Below, piece after piece: positions 46,426-54,518 of a DNA stretch of 54,620 nucleotides. Numbering within the stretch: the first letter of the stretch is position 1; each line of letters begins with the position of its first letter. A model generated the notes under the pieces. The model did not search any database, was not told the DNA's origin, and saw only the letters and a list, made by a program, of their open reading frames with translations. Position numbers and translations under genes: made by a program. The DNA is from Anaerobacillus alkalilacustris (GTDB taxonomy: Bacteria; Bacillota; Bacilli; Bacillales; Anaerobacillaceae), in the NCBI RefSeq assembly GCF_001866005.1, contig NZ_MLQR01000016.1, forward strand, positions 106,374 through 160,993, written 5' to 3'.

Positions 46426-46950
46426 TTAAAAAGTTTTAAATTGATTTTTGAATATTTTAAAGTATATAGGATAAAAGATTGAAAAGAAAACAATATTTCC
46501 AATCGAATGACTAATATCAAAAGGCAACCCCGCAAGATAATATCCCCAGAAATTACCTACAAACCTTGACATGGGTATCGAAATAATAAACCCGTAAATC
46601 AACCCACATAGCCCTGCATATAAAGATAAGACAAAAACAGGTAATCGTTGATGAAAATTCTTAAATAATCCTGTAATTAGTGCAATCATTGACCAAGACA
46701 CTACCTGCCATAATGTCCATATTCCTGTTCCTAAAATAAAGTTTGTCACTAGAGTACTAACGATTGCAATCATAATTCCTGGAATCGCTCCAAGTGACAA
46801 AGCCGACAACAGAATAATTGCTGTTGTCGGTTGAACATTTGGAATGAAAGTAAATGCTAACCTTCCAACAACTGCTAAACTACATAGCATAGCCATTGTC
46901 GTTAGTAGTTTGATTGATCGTTTATTCCCAAGATTCGTATTTAAATTCAA
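46426..46950 (-). CDS. ECF transporter S component, probably cobalamin or precursor
   Basis: 174 residues with five to six hydrophobic helices. The N-terminal MAMLCSLAVVGRLAFTFIPN and PTTAIILLSALSLGAIPGI follow S-component style. Placement between a DUF4430-type lipoprotein and a cobalamin adenosyltransferase, behind a cobalamin riboswitch, points to corrinoid uptake. Energising EcfA/T subunits are not encoded here and would be shared. Start uncertain: TTG at 46950 overlaps the upstream gene by 29 nt; no strong Shine-Dalgarno was found. Confidence 0.82.
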   Translation of the reverse strand: MNLNTNLGNKRSIKLLTTMAMLCSLAVVGRLAFTFIPNVQPTTAIILLSALSLGAIPGIMIAIVSTLVTNFILGTGIWTLWQVVSWSMIALITGLFKNFHQRLPVFVLSLYAGLCGLIYGFIISIPMSRFVGNFWGYYLAGLPFDISHSIGNIVFFSIFYPIYFKIFKNQFKTF

Positions 46951-47299
46951 CTACATCGCCATCTTCTGGAATATAATCATTTGCCCCACTTGTAGCAAAG
47001 TCGCCATTAATGTAATACATCCAACCAAGCTTTGCTTCATCATCGGCAAGCACTTCATTTATTCCGATAATAAAAGAATCTTCAAAAGCTGTTTCAATTT
47101 CAAAATTTTCTTTCATGATTGCCATTAGACTTGTACCATCTACAAACTCTACTTGATGATTATCAGAGATTTCATCAATAACAATAATAATTTCTGCTTG
47201 ACTTAATTTACTCTCCGGCTCTTCGTTAACAGTTTCTGAACATCCAATCATCATAAGAACAAAAAAGACGCTCATAAATAATAGTAATTTTTGTTTCAT
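46922..47299 (-). CDS. DUF4430-type lipoprotein, candidate corrinoid-binding protein
   Basis: 125 residues. Signal and lipobox MMIGC (Cys20), then a single beta-rich domain ending GWMYYINGDFATSGANDYIP, typical of DUF4430, a domain related to the C-terminal part of transcobalamin. First gene after the cobalamin riboswitch. I infer that it captures B12 at the cell surface for the ECF S component that overlaps its 3' end. Shine-Dalgarno GGGGAAATAAA lies before the ATG. Confidence 0.82.
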   Translation of the reverse strand: MKQKLLLFMSVFFVLMMIGCSETVNEEPESKLSQAEIIIVIDEISDNHQVEFVDGTSLMAIMKENFEIETAFEDSFIIGINEVLADDEAKLGWMYYINGDFATSGANDYIPEDGDVVEFKYESWE

Positions 47300-47366
47300 T
47301 TTATTTCCCCTTTTCTAATTTTGTTGTGTAAATAAAAGTTAAGGATTTGTTACCATTTTTAGAAAA

Positions 47367-47657
47367 CAAGAAAAGCGCAAGCGCCTTGGTCACGAGCGAA
47401 AGGCACTGGAAGACCTTTGACAGAAGCCGCTTTTTGGCTTCCTACGTGCTTCTGCGTCTTCTAGTATTGCTTCGTAGTAAGCTTCCTCGAAGCAGTGTTT
47501 TGTGCGACGAGTAATCGCAGGAGCAAAGCTGCATGAAGCTATTCAGAGACGTTATTCATGTAGTTATTGAAGTCAATAGCTTGACTGAAGTGACCAAGCT
47601 CGTAGGCGCTGAAGCTAGACAGTTTCCAAGTTAGAAATTTATAAATTCTGATTATGC
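47367..47657 (+). repeat. family A structured repeat inside a riboswitch leader
   Basis: Left AAGAAAAGCGCAAGCGCCTT and TGGTCACGAGC; modules GACAGAAGCCGCTTTTTGGC and GAAGCAGTGTTTTGTGCGAC; right GCTCGTAGGCGCTGAAGCTA and TTCTGATTATGC. It lies between the riboswitch terminator and the first gene, so it is part of the operon's 5' leader on the antisense of the strand shown. Confidence 0.88.
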
Positions 47658-47661
47658 AAAA

Positions 47662-47683
47662 AACTCCTTTTTCAAGGAGCTTA
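47662..47683 (-). terminator. probable expression-platform terminator of the B12 riboswitch
   Basis: On minus AGCTCCTT / AAGGAGTT with a 4-6 nt loop and six T. It lies about 85 bp after the aptamer and before the family A copy. Confidence 0.75.
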
Positions 47684-47766
47684 AATAAATCAGATATATA
47701 ACAACATTATTTTAAAAATAAGAATGCTGTACATTCTGTTTACCTTTTCCTCGAAGGAACAACATG

Positions 47767-47937
47767 TTCTTTAAGGCAGGTCTCCTGACTTACGCATTGC
47801 AAATACTTTTTCCTTCCCATCTAAAAAGACAGTGGAATATCTTGAAAGTATTCTAACGTTTACAGTGGCGGGACCGTGTTGGACTTTCACCAACTTCCCT
47901 ATTAACACTCCATTTTTATGAAATGACCTTAAAGATT
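47767..47937 (-). promoter_or_regulatory. cobalamin riboswitch
   Basis: The minus strand shows the B12-box features: GGGAAGTTGGTGAAAGTCCA, ACACGGTCCCGCCACTGTAA and, near the 3' end, the B12 box AAGTCAGGAGACCTGCC. P1 is TCTTTAAGG with CCTTAAAGA. It should repress the DUF4430/ECF/PduO operon when cobalamin is abundant. Confidence 0.95.
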
Positions 47938-48062
47938 ACTATTAATTTACTTTTATCATTATACCTATTATTACCGTAATAAACCAGTATTTTTTTCTTT
48001 TTTTGTTATGTGATATAATCCATTTGTAATTATTTACTTGACTTAAGGAGGATTTTCACTAG

Positions 48063-48581
48063 ATGGGAGTAGAAGAACATCGAAAAGAAGCACCAAAATC
48101 TGTTAACTGTTTGATTATCACAGTCTCTGATACTAGAACAATGGAGACCGATAAGAGCGGACAGCTTATGAAAGAATTATTAGAACAAGGTGGATATAAA
48201 GTAGTTGATTACCGTATTGTTAAAGATGAATACACGCAAATTCAATCTTTGATTCGAGAGGCATCTGAACAAAAAGAAGTTGAGGCTGTTTTATTAAACG
48301 GGGGGACTGGTATAACATTTAGAGATACTACATACGAAGCTGTTAAAGGAATGTTAGATAAAGAGATGCCAGGTTTTGGAGAGATTTTTAGATACCTAAG
48401 TTACGCTGAAGACATTGGTCCAGCTGCAATCTTAAGTCGAGCAATAGCAGGAGTTAGAGGAGCAACAGCTGTTTTTTCTATGCCAGGTTCTTCAGGTGCT
48501 GTAAAACTTGCAATGAACAAACTAATTATCCCAGAGTTAGCACACGTCATGAGGGAAATTTATAAAGACCTAAATAAATAA
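48063..48581 (+). CDS. moaB: molybdenum cofactor biosynthesis protein MoaB-like
   Basis: 172-residue MogA/MoaB family protein that adenylylates molybdopterin before Mo insertion. Motifs: ITVSDTRTMETDKSG (about 20-34), NGGTGITFRDTT and SMPGSSGAV. AAGGAGG lies about 11 nt before the ATG. Other moa/moe genes are not in the window. It is divergent from the B12 operon. Confidence 0.93.
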   Translation: MGVEEHRKEAPKSVNCLIITVSDTRTMETDKSGQLMKELLEQGGYKVVDYRIVKDEYTQIQSLIREASEQKEVEAVLLNGGTGITFRDTTYEAVKGMLDKEMPGFGEIFRYLSYAEDIGPAAILSRAIAGVRGATAVFSMPGSSGAVKLAMNKLIIPELAHVMREIYKDLNK

Positions 48582-48597
48582 ATTCGGAACGGAAAAA

Positions 48598-48636
48598 AAG
48601 CTCGAATGATACAGATTATGTACCTCGAGCTTTCAT
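48598..48636 (+). terminator. probable terminator of moaB
   Basis: AAAGCTCGA / TCGAGCTTT stem with a 19-nt loop; T-tract weak on plus. Confidence 0.5.
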
Positions 48637-48699
48637 ACACACTGTATAACTTCTCGACTATTAAGAAAAAAATACCTTCTATTCATCGACGTAAAAATT

Positions 48700-48780
48700 T
48701 ATCCCACTCTTAATGGTTGATAAGTTAAACTAACAATTAGTGGGGGAAGGTAAACTTCGACTAATTGAAGTTCAGCTTAA
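48700..48780 (-). repeat. family C element, minus orientation
   Basis: Read on minus: AAGCTGAACTTCAATTAG, CCCCCACTAATTGTTAGTTT, then ATTAAGAGTGGGATAAA. Both family C ends are present and the centre is short. Confidence 0.65.
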
Positions 48781-48782
48781 TT

Positions 48783-48842
48783 GTACTTCTGTATCTTCTA
48801 GAAAATCTCAGAAGTAGGATTCCACAAACATGTTTTGTTTGT
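48783..48842 (+). repeat. family A fragment, internal module
   Basis: TACTTCTGTATCTTCTAG, then GAAGTAGGATTCCACAAACA and TGTTTTGTTTG match, with changes, the CTTCTGCGTCTTCTAG...CGAAGCAGTGTTTTGTG module of long family A copies. It abuts the terminator at 48850. Confidence 0.5.
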
Positions 48843-48849
48843 ATTCGAA

Positions 48850-48890
48850 AAAGGATGACTAAAATTCACTATGAATCTTAGTCATCCTTT
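48850..48890 (-). terminator. intrinsic terminator of the second PHP gene
   Basis: AAAGGATGACTA / TAGTCATCCTTT stem, 17-nt loop, T-tract on both strands, so probably bidirectional. It begins right after the stop at 48893. Confidence 0.85.
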
Positions 48891-48892
48891 TT

Positions 48893-49711
48893 TTAAATCA
48901 TTTCTTTAATTGAATGAAAATCAGGTTTTTTCTCCTTGAACGTAGTCACGTATTTAAAACCGGCTTCATCCAGTAATTTATAACCAGTATTTAAATATTT
49001 TCCAACAAAGTGCTTACTATGAGCATCCGTACCGACCGTAATAATTTCTCCACCTAAATGTCGGTAAAGTTTTAAAAAAGGTAATTCTGGAAGTGCACAA
49101 TCGAGCCGATAACGGTAACCAGACATGTTTACTTCAATTCCACGAGAGGATCCAATCAAACTTTTAAACGTATCCTCAATCACATCAAAATACTTTTCCC
49201 ATTTAACTTCTTTCCAATGGGAGTTAACAAAATGTAAGTACCTTTTTATTAAGGTGAAATGACTTAGTACATTAAAATCCTTGTAATCTTTTACATATCG
49301 ATTTATTGTTTCAAAATAAAGTTTAATTGCTTCATCAACGTTTTTATTTTTAAAATAATCACCATTATGTAAGTCTAAGTCATCAACAATATGTACAGAA
49401 CCTAAAATAAAGTCAAAAAAATGTCTGTCAGTAAATTCCTTACTCTGTTTATTTGAATATGGGTGTATACCTATTTCAACAGCTTTCAATACGGTCAACT
49501 GACCTTTAAAAAGCTCTTCTACCTCTCGTATTGATTTTTCATACTCATGGTATTCAAAATCAAACACTAATTCACAATTGGGATAAAAATAATCTATATG
49601 CTCAGTAAAAGCAATTTCCTTTACTCCATTCTCAATTGCTGTCTGACAAGCATCTTTCATCTCCATTTTCGAATCTGCAGAAATTTTAGAGTGTACGTGA
49701 TAATCAAACAT
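48893..49711 (-). CDS. PHP-domain phosphatase, HisJ family (second copy)
   Basis: 272 residues with PHP metal motifs DYHVHSKIS, AFTEHIDYFYP, GSVHIVDD, VLSHFTL and VGTDAHSKHFVG. It is clearly diverged from the paralogue at 42331-43143, so the two may act on different phosphate esters. AAGGAG precedes the ATG. Monocistronic; no histidine genes nearby. Confidence 0.83.
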   Translation of the reverse strand: MFDYHVHSKISADSKMEMKDACQTAIENGVKEIAFTEHIDYFYPNCELVFDFEYHEYEKSIREVEELFKGQLTVLKAVEIGIHPYSNKQSKEFTDRHFFDFILGSVHIVDDLDLHNGDYFKNKNVDEAIKLYFETINRYVKDYKDFNVLSHFTLIKRYLHFVNSHWKEVKWEKYFDVIEDTFKSLIGSSRGIEVNMSGYRYRLDCALPELPFLKLYRHLGGEIITVGTDAHSKHFVGKYLNTGYKLLDEAGFKYVTTFKEKKPDFHSIKEMI

Positions 49712-49880
49712 AAAAAAATTCTCCTTCCACTACAACACTTGGGATATCCTAAGTGTAAGAAAACCCAGAAAGATTGTTAAGGTAAACTCTCTCTAGGTCT
49801 TTTACTGACTAGCTAAGCAAGTCTTGAAAGCGTCACTTAAATGTTTCTTATGAAACAAGATGTTTCGTGAAAAACATTTA

Positions 49881-51659
49881 TTATTCTTCGTTTTTCGAAG
49901 GTAAAAAGAAAGAAAATGTCGTTCCTTCACCTAATTTGCTATGAACTGAAACATGACCACTATGCGCTTCTACAATATTTTTTACAATAGCAAGTCCTAA
50001 TCCTGTGCCAGACCGACCTCTTGTTCTGGCCTTGTCTGCTTTATAGAACCTTTCAAACACAAATGGCAAGTCTTCTTCTGGAATCCCTGAGCCCGTATCC
50101 CGTATATCAAATTTAATTCCTTCTCTAAATGCAGATATCGCTAAGATCACTGATCCATTATCACTAGTATGACGCATAGCATTATCGATTAAGTTTGTTA
50201 ACACTTGTTCAATTCGATCACAATCTACCATTATTTCTTGCTTAATTTCTGCAATTTCTGCTTTTAGTTGTATGTTATGATCTTTAGCCATTCCTTGGAA
50301 CTTCCTTAAAACCCTTCTAGAAAATTCCCTTATGTTAATTGACTCGATGTTTAATTCAATATGGCCTGCTTCCATTCGAGCCAAGTCAAGTAATTCATTC
50401 ACTAGTCGACCCATTCGCAAAGATTCATCATATATAATTTGTGCCAACTCTTTTTTCTCTTCTTCAGATCCAGCAATATCATCAATAATCGCTTCACTAT
50501 AGCCTTGGAGCATTGCAATTGGCGTTCGTAATTCATGTGAAACGTTTGCTATAAAGTCTTTCCTCAACTTATCATGCTGACGTTCTTCAGTCATATCACG
50601 CAAAACTGCAACCGCACCACGGACGAAATTTTCATCGTAGAGGGGGGTCATTAGCACTGCCCATGTACGTCCTTGAACATCAACTTCTGCCATCTGTTCC
50701 TTTTCAAGAGCTACTACTTGTTGAAAAAGTTTTTTTATTGCTTTTGGCAAATCATCTCTATTTTCGTTATTGACACTTTGTTCAAAATACCAAGCTTGTA
50801 TAAATTGCTCCGCTGGGGGATTAGTAACAACAATGGAACCTTTTCGATCCAATGTTATAACCCCATCTGCCATACTGCTTAAAATTCTTGACAACTGCTC
50901 TTTCTCTTGATTTAAAGCAGTTAAATTTGTATTTAACACCCTACCCATACGGTTAAATGCCATGGCTAGTGAACCTATCTCATCTCTAGTTAGAATTGGT
51001 ACTTTTGTATCAAAGTTCCCTTTAGCAACTTCTAGTGATGCTTGCCTCATTTTGCGAAGTGGTGCTGTAATTCTTGTTGATAAAAAGAATGCAAATATGG
51101 TCGTTAGAATAATTGCAATCCCTGCAGCGAGGTATATAATATTTTTAGTTTGGGCAGCTGCTTCTTCAACTACTTCTAAGTTTTGATACATATATAAAAC
51201 CCCGTTGCCGTCTTGAACTAATTCAACCGGCAATCCAACTACAAGAACTTCGTTATGAATCTGTTCTCCATTTAGATAAAACGGAAAATCCCCTCTGGTT
51301 ATTACGACTTCATTGTTAGTTATTACTCTTCTGAGCTGATGATCTTGTTTAAATAACTCAACAGGAATGTTTTCTTCATCAGGAAAGTGCAAATATTCAT
51401 CCTCATTTAGTAGTAATAACAATTTAGCATTATAATTATCAACTATTTGCTTACTTGTAGTAAGTGCAGCTTCCTCTGTTTCATACTCTGTTAGTATTGA
51501 TGCTATCAAAAAAGCATGATTTTTTAACTGCTCCTCAGCTTGATCTGTATGAAACTTCTCAAAGTACTGTAGTAGCATAATTGTTAAAATTGTTAGTACA
51601 ACAGACACTAATAATAAGATGGTAAACCATAATTTTCCTACAACACTTCTCCAGAACAT
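49881..51659 (-). CDS. resE: sensor histidine kinase ResE
   Basis: 592-residue membrane kinase: TM1 (about 8-30), extracytoplasmic sensor (30-175), TM2 (about 175-197), HAMP, PAS (about 255-370), HisKA with His375 in NVSHELRTP, and HATPase motifs NAMRH, DTGSGIPEED and GRSGTGLGLAI. In Bacillus it senses oxygen limitation and nitric oxide through unknown signals and phosphorylates ResD. The start overlaps the resD stop (TAATG), so they are translationally coupled. Confidence 0.93.
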   Translation of the reverse strand: MFWRSVVGKLWFTILLLVSVVLTILTIMLLQYFEKFHTDQAEEQLKNHAFLIASILTEYETEEAALTTSKQIVDNYNAKLLLLLNEDEYLHFPDEENIPVELFKQDHQLRRVITNNEVVITRGDFPFYLNGEQIHNEVLVVGLPVELVQDGNGVLYMYQNLEVVEEAAAQTKNIIYLAAGIAIILTTIFAFFLSTRITAPLRKMRQASLEVAKGNFDTKVPILTRDEIGSLAMAFNRMGRVLNTNLTALNQEKEQLSRILSSMADGVITLDRKGSIVVTNPPAEQFIQAWYFEQSVNNENRDDLPKAIKKLFQQVVALEKEQMAEVDVQGRTWAVLMTPLYDENFVRGAVAVLRDMTEERQHDKLRKDFIANVSHELRTPIAMLQGYSEAIIDDIAGSEEEKKELAQIIYDESLRMGRLVNELLDLARMEAGHIELNIESINIREFSRRVLRKFQGMAKDHNIQLKAEIAEIKQEIMVDCDRIEQVLTNLIDNAMRHTSDNGSVILAISAFREGIKFDIRDTGSGIPEEDLPFVFERFYKADKARTRGRSGTGLGLAIVKNIVEAHSGHVSVHSKLGEGTTFSFFLPSKNEE

Positions 51660-52375
51660 TACTCCTTCACTGCCTCAAACTTATACCCTACACCCCAAAC
51701 AGTTGAAATCATAGATGCAGCTTCTGGAGAAATACGATTTAACTTTTCTCTAAGGCGTTTAATATGTGTATCTACAGTCCGTAGATCTCCAAAAAATTCA
51801 TAATTCCAAACATCTTTTAATAATTGCTCCCTTGCAAAAACCTTGTCTGGAGATTGGGCTAAGTAATAGAGCAATTCGTATTCTTTCGGAGTTAAGCTAA
51901 TTTCAGTCCCATTAACAGTAACTCGATGAGCATCATTATCTATTGTTAAATGAGGAAATACTAATACATCCTTCGTAGACGTTTCCGTTTGTAAAAACTT
52001 TGTAGAAGATGCTCTCCTAAGTAGAGCCTTCACACGTAATACAACTTCTCTTGGACTAAAAGGTTTTACGATATAGTCATCCGTTCCTGCTTCAAAACCT
52101 TGAACACGATTTGCTTCTTCACCCTTAGCAGTTAACATAATAATTGGTGTCGCTTTAGACTTTCGAAGTTCTTGACAAACTTCAATACCGTCCATACCAG
52201 GCATCATAATATCTAATAAGATTAAATCGTACTCATTTTCAACAGCCATCTGAAGAGCAATTTCTCCATTTTCTGCATCTTCTACATCATAATTTTCTCT
52301 TTCTAAGTACATTTTTAAAAGGCGACGAATACGCTCCTCGTCATCAACAACTAAAATTTTGGCTTCTTTTGACAT
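51659..52375 (-). CDS. resD: response regulator ResD
   Basis: 238-residue OmpR-type regulator. Receiver with acidic pocket DD (11-12), phospho-Asp55 in LLDIMMPGMDG and Lys in IVKPFS; C-terminal winged helix (VDTHIKRLREKL). It controls genes of aerobic and anaerobic respiration in Bacillus. Here it does not follow resB and resC: only 313 bp of non-coding DNA separates it from resA. Confidence 0.93.
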   Translation of the reverse strand: MSKEAKILVVDDEERIRRLLKMYLERENYDVEDAENGEIALQMAVENEYDLILLDIMMPGMDGIEVCQELRKSKATPIIMLTAKGEEANRVQGFEAGTDDYIVKPFSPREVVLRVKALLRRASSTKFLQTETSTKDVLVFPHLTIDNDAHRVTVNGTEISLTPKEYELLYYLAQSPDKVFAREQLLKDVWNYEFFGDLRTVDTHIKRLREKLNRISPEAASMISTVWGVGYKFEAVKE

Positions 52376-52688
52376 GTTAACTCCCCCAAACTAAAAAAAT
52401 ATAAATGTTAATTATTCGTTTTCTAAGTATAATTACCTTAATGTATGTAAGAATATCTTTTAATATAATTAATTAATACTCCAGTATTAGTATATTACAT
52501 ATACATACATTTTAACATAACATCTAATTTTGAATAGTTTAATTTTGTCACATTAACACTATTATATAATGTGAAAGAAGCTTCGAAGTAATTACTCACT
52601 TCAAAGCTTCATGGTAGATAATATAGGCTTACATTACTTAGTCATAAATAAATGCTCACATGCTTATTTATCTAAATTTATGCTGTTA
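52376..52688. other. intergenic region between resA and resD
   Basis: No gene fits. It holds the terminator at 52577-52610 and an inverted repeat TCACATTA / TAATGTGA at about 52549-52572. The resDE promoter is presumably within 52380-52550, but I cannot define it. Confidence 0.5.
52577..52610 (-). terminator. probable terminator of resA
   Basis: GAAGCTT..GAAGT / ACTTC..AAGCTTC stem (one mismatch), 8-nt loop, then TTTCAC on minus; a short T-run. It would uncouple resA from resDE. Confidence 0.55.
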
Positions 52689-53219
52689 TTAATCAATATT
52701 AGGTCGTATGCGCTTTACGTAATCTTCTATCATTTGTTCTGTTAAAGCCCCAAGTCTTCTCTCAATAACAAAACCATCTTCATCAATCAAAAACGTAGCC
52801 GGTAACTCTCTTACTCCGTACAAATGCGTAATACTTAACCCGCTATCCAATAAGATGGGATAGGACAATTCATAATGATCAACAAATTTTTCAATGACAA
52901 TAGGATCTTCATCAAAATTCACTGCAAGAATTTCAATACCTTCACCCTTATACTTTTCATAACTGTTTTCCATATAAGGCATTTCTTCTCTACATGGTGG
53001 ACAAAAAGTAGCCCAAAAATTTAATAATATCCCCTTACCTTTTAATTGTTCTAATTCAACTTCATTACCTTCTAAATCCTTTAATACAAAGTTCGGGGCC
53101 AAATCACCTACATTTACAATTTCTGTTTGATCTATAAAAGTTGAATACATAGCATAACCTACTGCAATTACAATACACGATAATACTACAATACGCGTAA
53201 ATATATGACGATTATTCAT
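52689..53219 (-). CDS. resA: thiol-disulfide oxidoreductase ResA-like
   Basis: 176 residues: N-terminal membrane anchor (about 5-25) and an extracytoplasmic thioredoxin fold. The active site is CPPC in NFWATFCPPCREEMPY; B. subtilis ResA has CEPC. ResA normally reduces apocytochrome c for heme attachment by ResBC; those partners are absent next to it, so it may serve another TlpA-like thiol role. ATG at 53219 has GGAGAGG upstream; the longer frame to 53249 is not supported. Confidence 0.88.
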   Translation of the reverse strand: MNNRHIFTRIVVLSCIVIAVGYAMYSTFIDQTEIVNVGDLAPNFVLKDLEGNEVELEQLKGKGILLNFWATFCPPCREEMPYMENSYEKYKGEGIEILAVNFDEDPIVIEKFVDHYELSYPILLDSGLSITHLYGVRELPATFLIDEDGFVIERRLGALTEQMIEDYVKRIRPNID

Positions 53220-53263
53220 TTTCCTCTCTCCTGTTTTACCGTCTAACATTCACTAATAAAACC

Positions 53264-53995
53264 TTATTTATTTTTGTTTTTTTCAGATAGTTCACGTAAC
53301 TGTTTTACTTCATGAGGCCTTAAAGTTCTAGCTTCTCCTGGATTTAAGCCTTTTAAAGTTAAAAATCCATACATTTCTCTTTTTAATTTTAATACAGGGT
53401 GCCCGATTGCTTCAAACATCCGACGCACTTGACGATTTCTTCCTTCATGAATTGAGATTTCTATGATTGAAGTACCATTTTTTGTATTGCCGGATACAAA
53501 CTTCACTTTTGCAGGAGCTGTTTTGCCATCTTCTAAAACTATACCTTTCTCAAGTTGCCTTAATTTATCTCTACTTGGAACGCCTTGTACTTTTGCAACA
53601 TACAATTTTGTAATTTTATATTTGGGATGCATTAATTGATTAGCAAACTCTCCATCATTTGTTAATAAAAGTAAACCAGATGTATCATAATCTAATCTAC
53701 CGACTGGAAATAATCGATGTTCATGATCGAAGAAATCTGTTACTACTTTCCGCCCCTTATCATCACTGACGCTTGAAATGACTCCAGTTGGTTTATATAA
53801 CATATAATAAACAGGTTCTTCACGGTCAATTGGTACTCCATCCACTTCAACTTTGTCTTTATTCGGTGTAACCTTTGTTCCTAATTCTCGAATCAATTGA
53901 CCATTTACAGTAACTCTGCCATCAACAATAAGCTCCTCTGCCTTTCTCCTTGAAGCAATACCTGCTTGTGCAATAACTTTTTGTAACCGTTCCAT
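53264..53995 (-). CDS. rluB: 23S rRNA pseudouridine synthase B
   Basis: 243 residues: N-terminal S4 RNA-binding domain (MERLQKVIAQAGIASRRKAE) and RsuA-type synthase domain with the catalytic Asp in GRLDYDTSGLLLLTNDG. It also shows EGRNRQVRRMFEAIGHPV. It modifies helix 89/93-type sites of 23S rRNA in the family (target not readable here). ATG at 53995 has GAGGTGA 5-6 nt upstream. Position before resA is as in Bacillus. Confidence 0.93.
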   Translation of the reverse strand: MERLQKVIAQAGIASRRKAEELIVDGRVTVNGQLIRELGTKVTPNKDKVEVDGVPIDREEPVYYMLYKPTGVISSVSDDKGRKVVTDFFDHEHRLFPVGRLDYDTSGLLLLTNDGEFANQLMHPKYKITKLYVAKVQGVPSRDKLRQLEKGIVLEDGKTAPAKVKFVSGNTKNGTSIIEISIHEGRNRQVRRMFEAIGHPVLKLKREMYGFLTLKGLNPGEARTLRPHEVKQLRELSEKNKNK

Positions 53996-54518
53996 TCTAT
54001 TCACCTCATACGAATCTCAATGTTATTTTCTTTTTATTAAAAGAAGCTGTTAAATATTTATTATCGTTAAATATATAATCGACATTATCTATTATAAGCA
54101 AAACTTGTATGGTTTTAACAACATTTATTTTTTCTTAATTCGTTTTCTTTAAGAAAACGCGTTTCACACTAAGAAAACATAATATTATTATCAAGGCGCT
54201 TCATTGTATAAGTGAGAAATTAATAAGTTAATAAAATTATGACATTAACCCAAAGACACTAGCGTTGTATAAATATTGTCACACTAAGAAAACATAATAT
54301 TATTATCAAGGCGCTTCATTGTATAAGTGAGAAATTAATAAGTTAATAAAATTATGACATTAACCCAAAGACACTAGCGTTGTATAAATATTGTCATAAT
54401 TTTCAGTTTAATTAATTCTTTGTTTAGAGCCAAAAAAGTTAATACCCAACTAAAGATGGCTCCATCCATTTGGAAATTTATTTACAATTAGACTGGTGCA
54501 ACGACGACAAATTGCGTA
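53996..54518. other. intergenic region upstream of rluB
   Basis: Over 500 bp without a gene. It contains the palindrome CGTTTTCTT / AAGAAAACG (54141-54159), the 115-bp tandem duplication (54164-54393) and the inverted repeat AAAATTATGACA / TGTCATAATTTT (54348-54403). Confidence 0.6.
54164..54393. repeat. perfect 115-bp tandem duplication
   Basis: 54164-54278 and 54279-54393 appear identical base for base on reading. The unit contains an ATAATATTATTATCA core and GGCGCTTCATTG. The first three bases of the unit (TCA) recur at 54394. Confidence 0.9.

Larger units (their letters stand above)
47300..48062. other. divergent leader region between the B12 operon and moaB
   Basis: Contains a family A copy (47367-47657), a terminator (47662-47683), the cobalamin riboswitch (47767-47937) and, at the right, the promoter area of moaB on plus. 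No protein-coding gene. Confidence 0.7.

Noticed and set aside
46844..47128. Plus-strand ORF across the DUF4430 and ECF genes
   Set aside because: It is antisense to two recognisable proteins.
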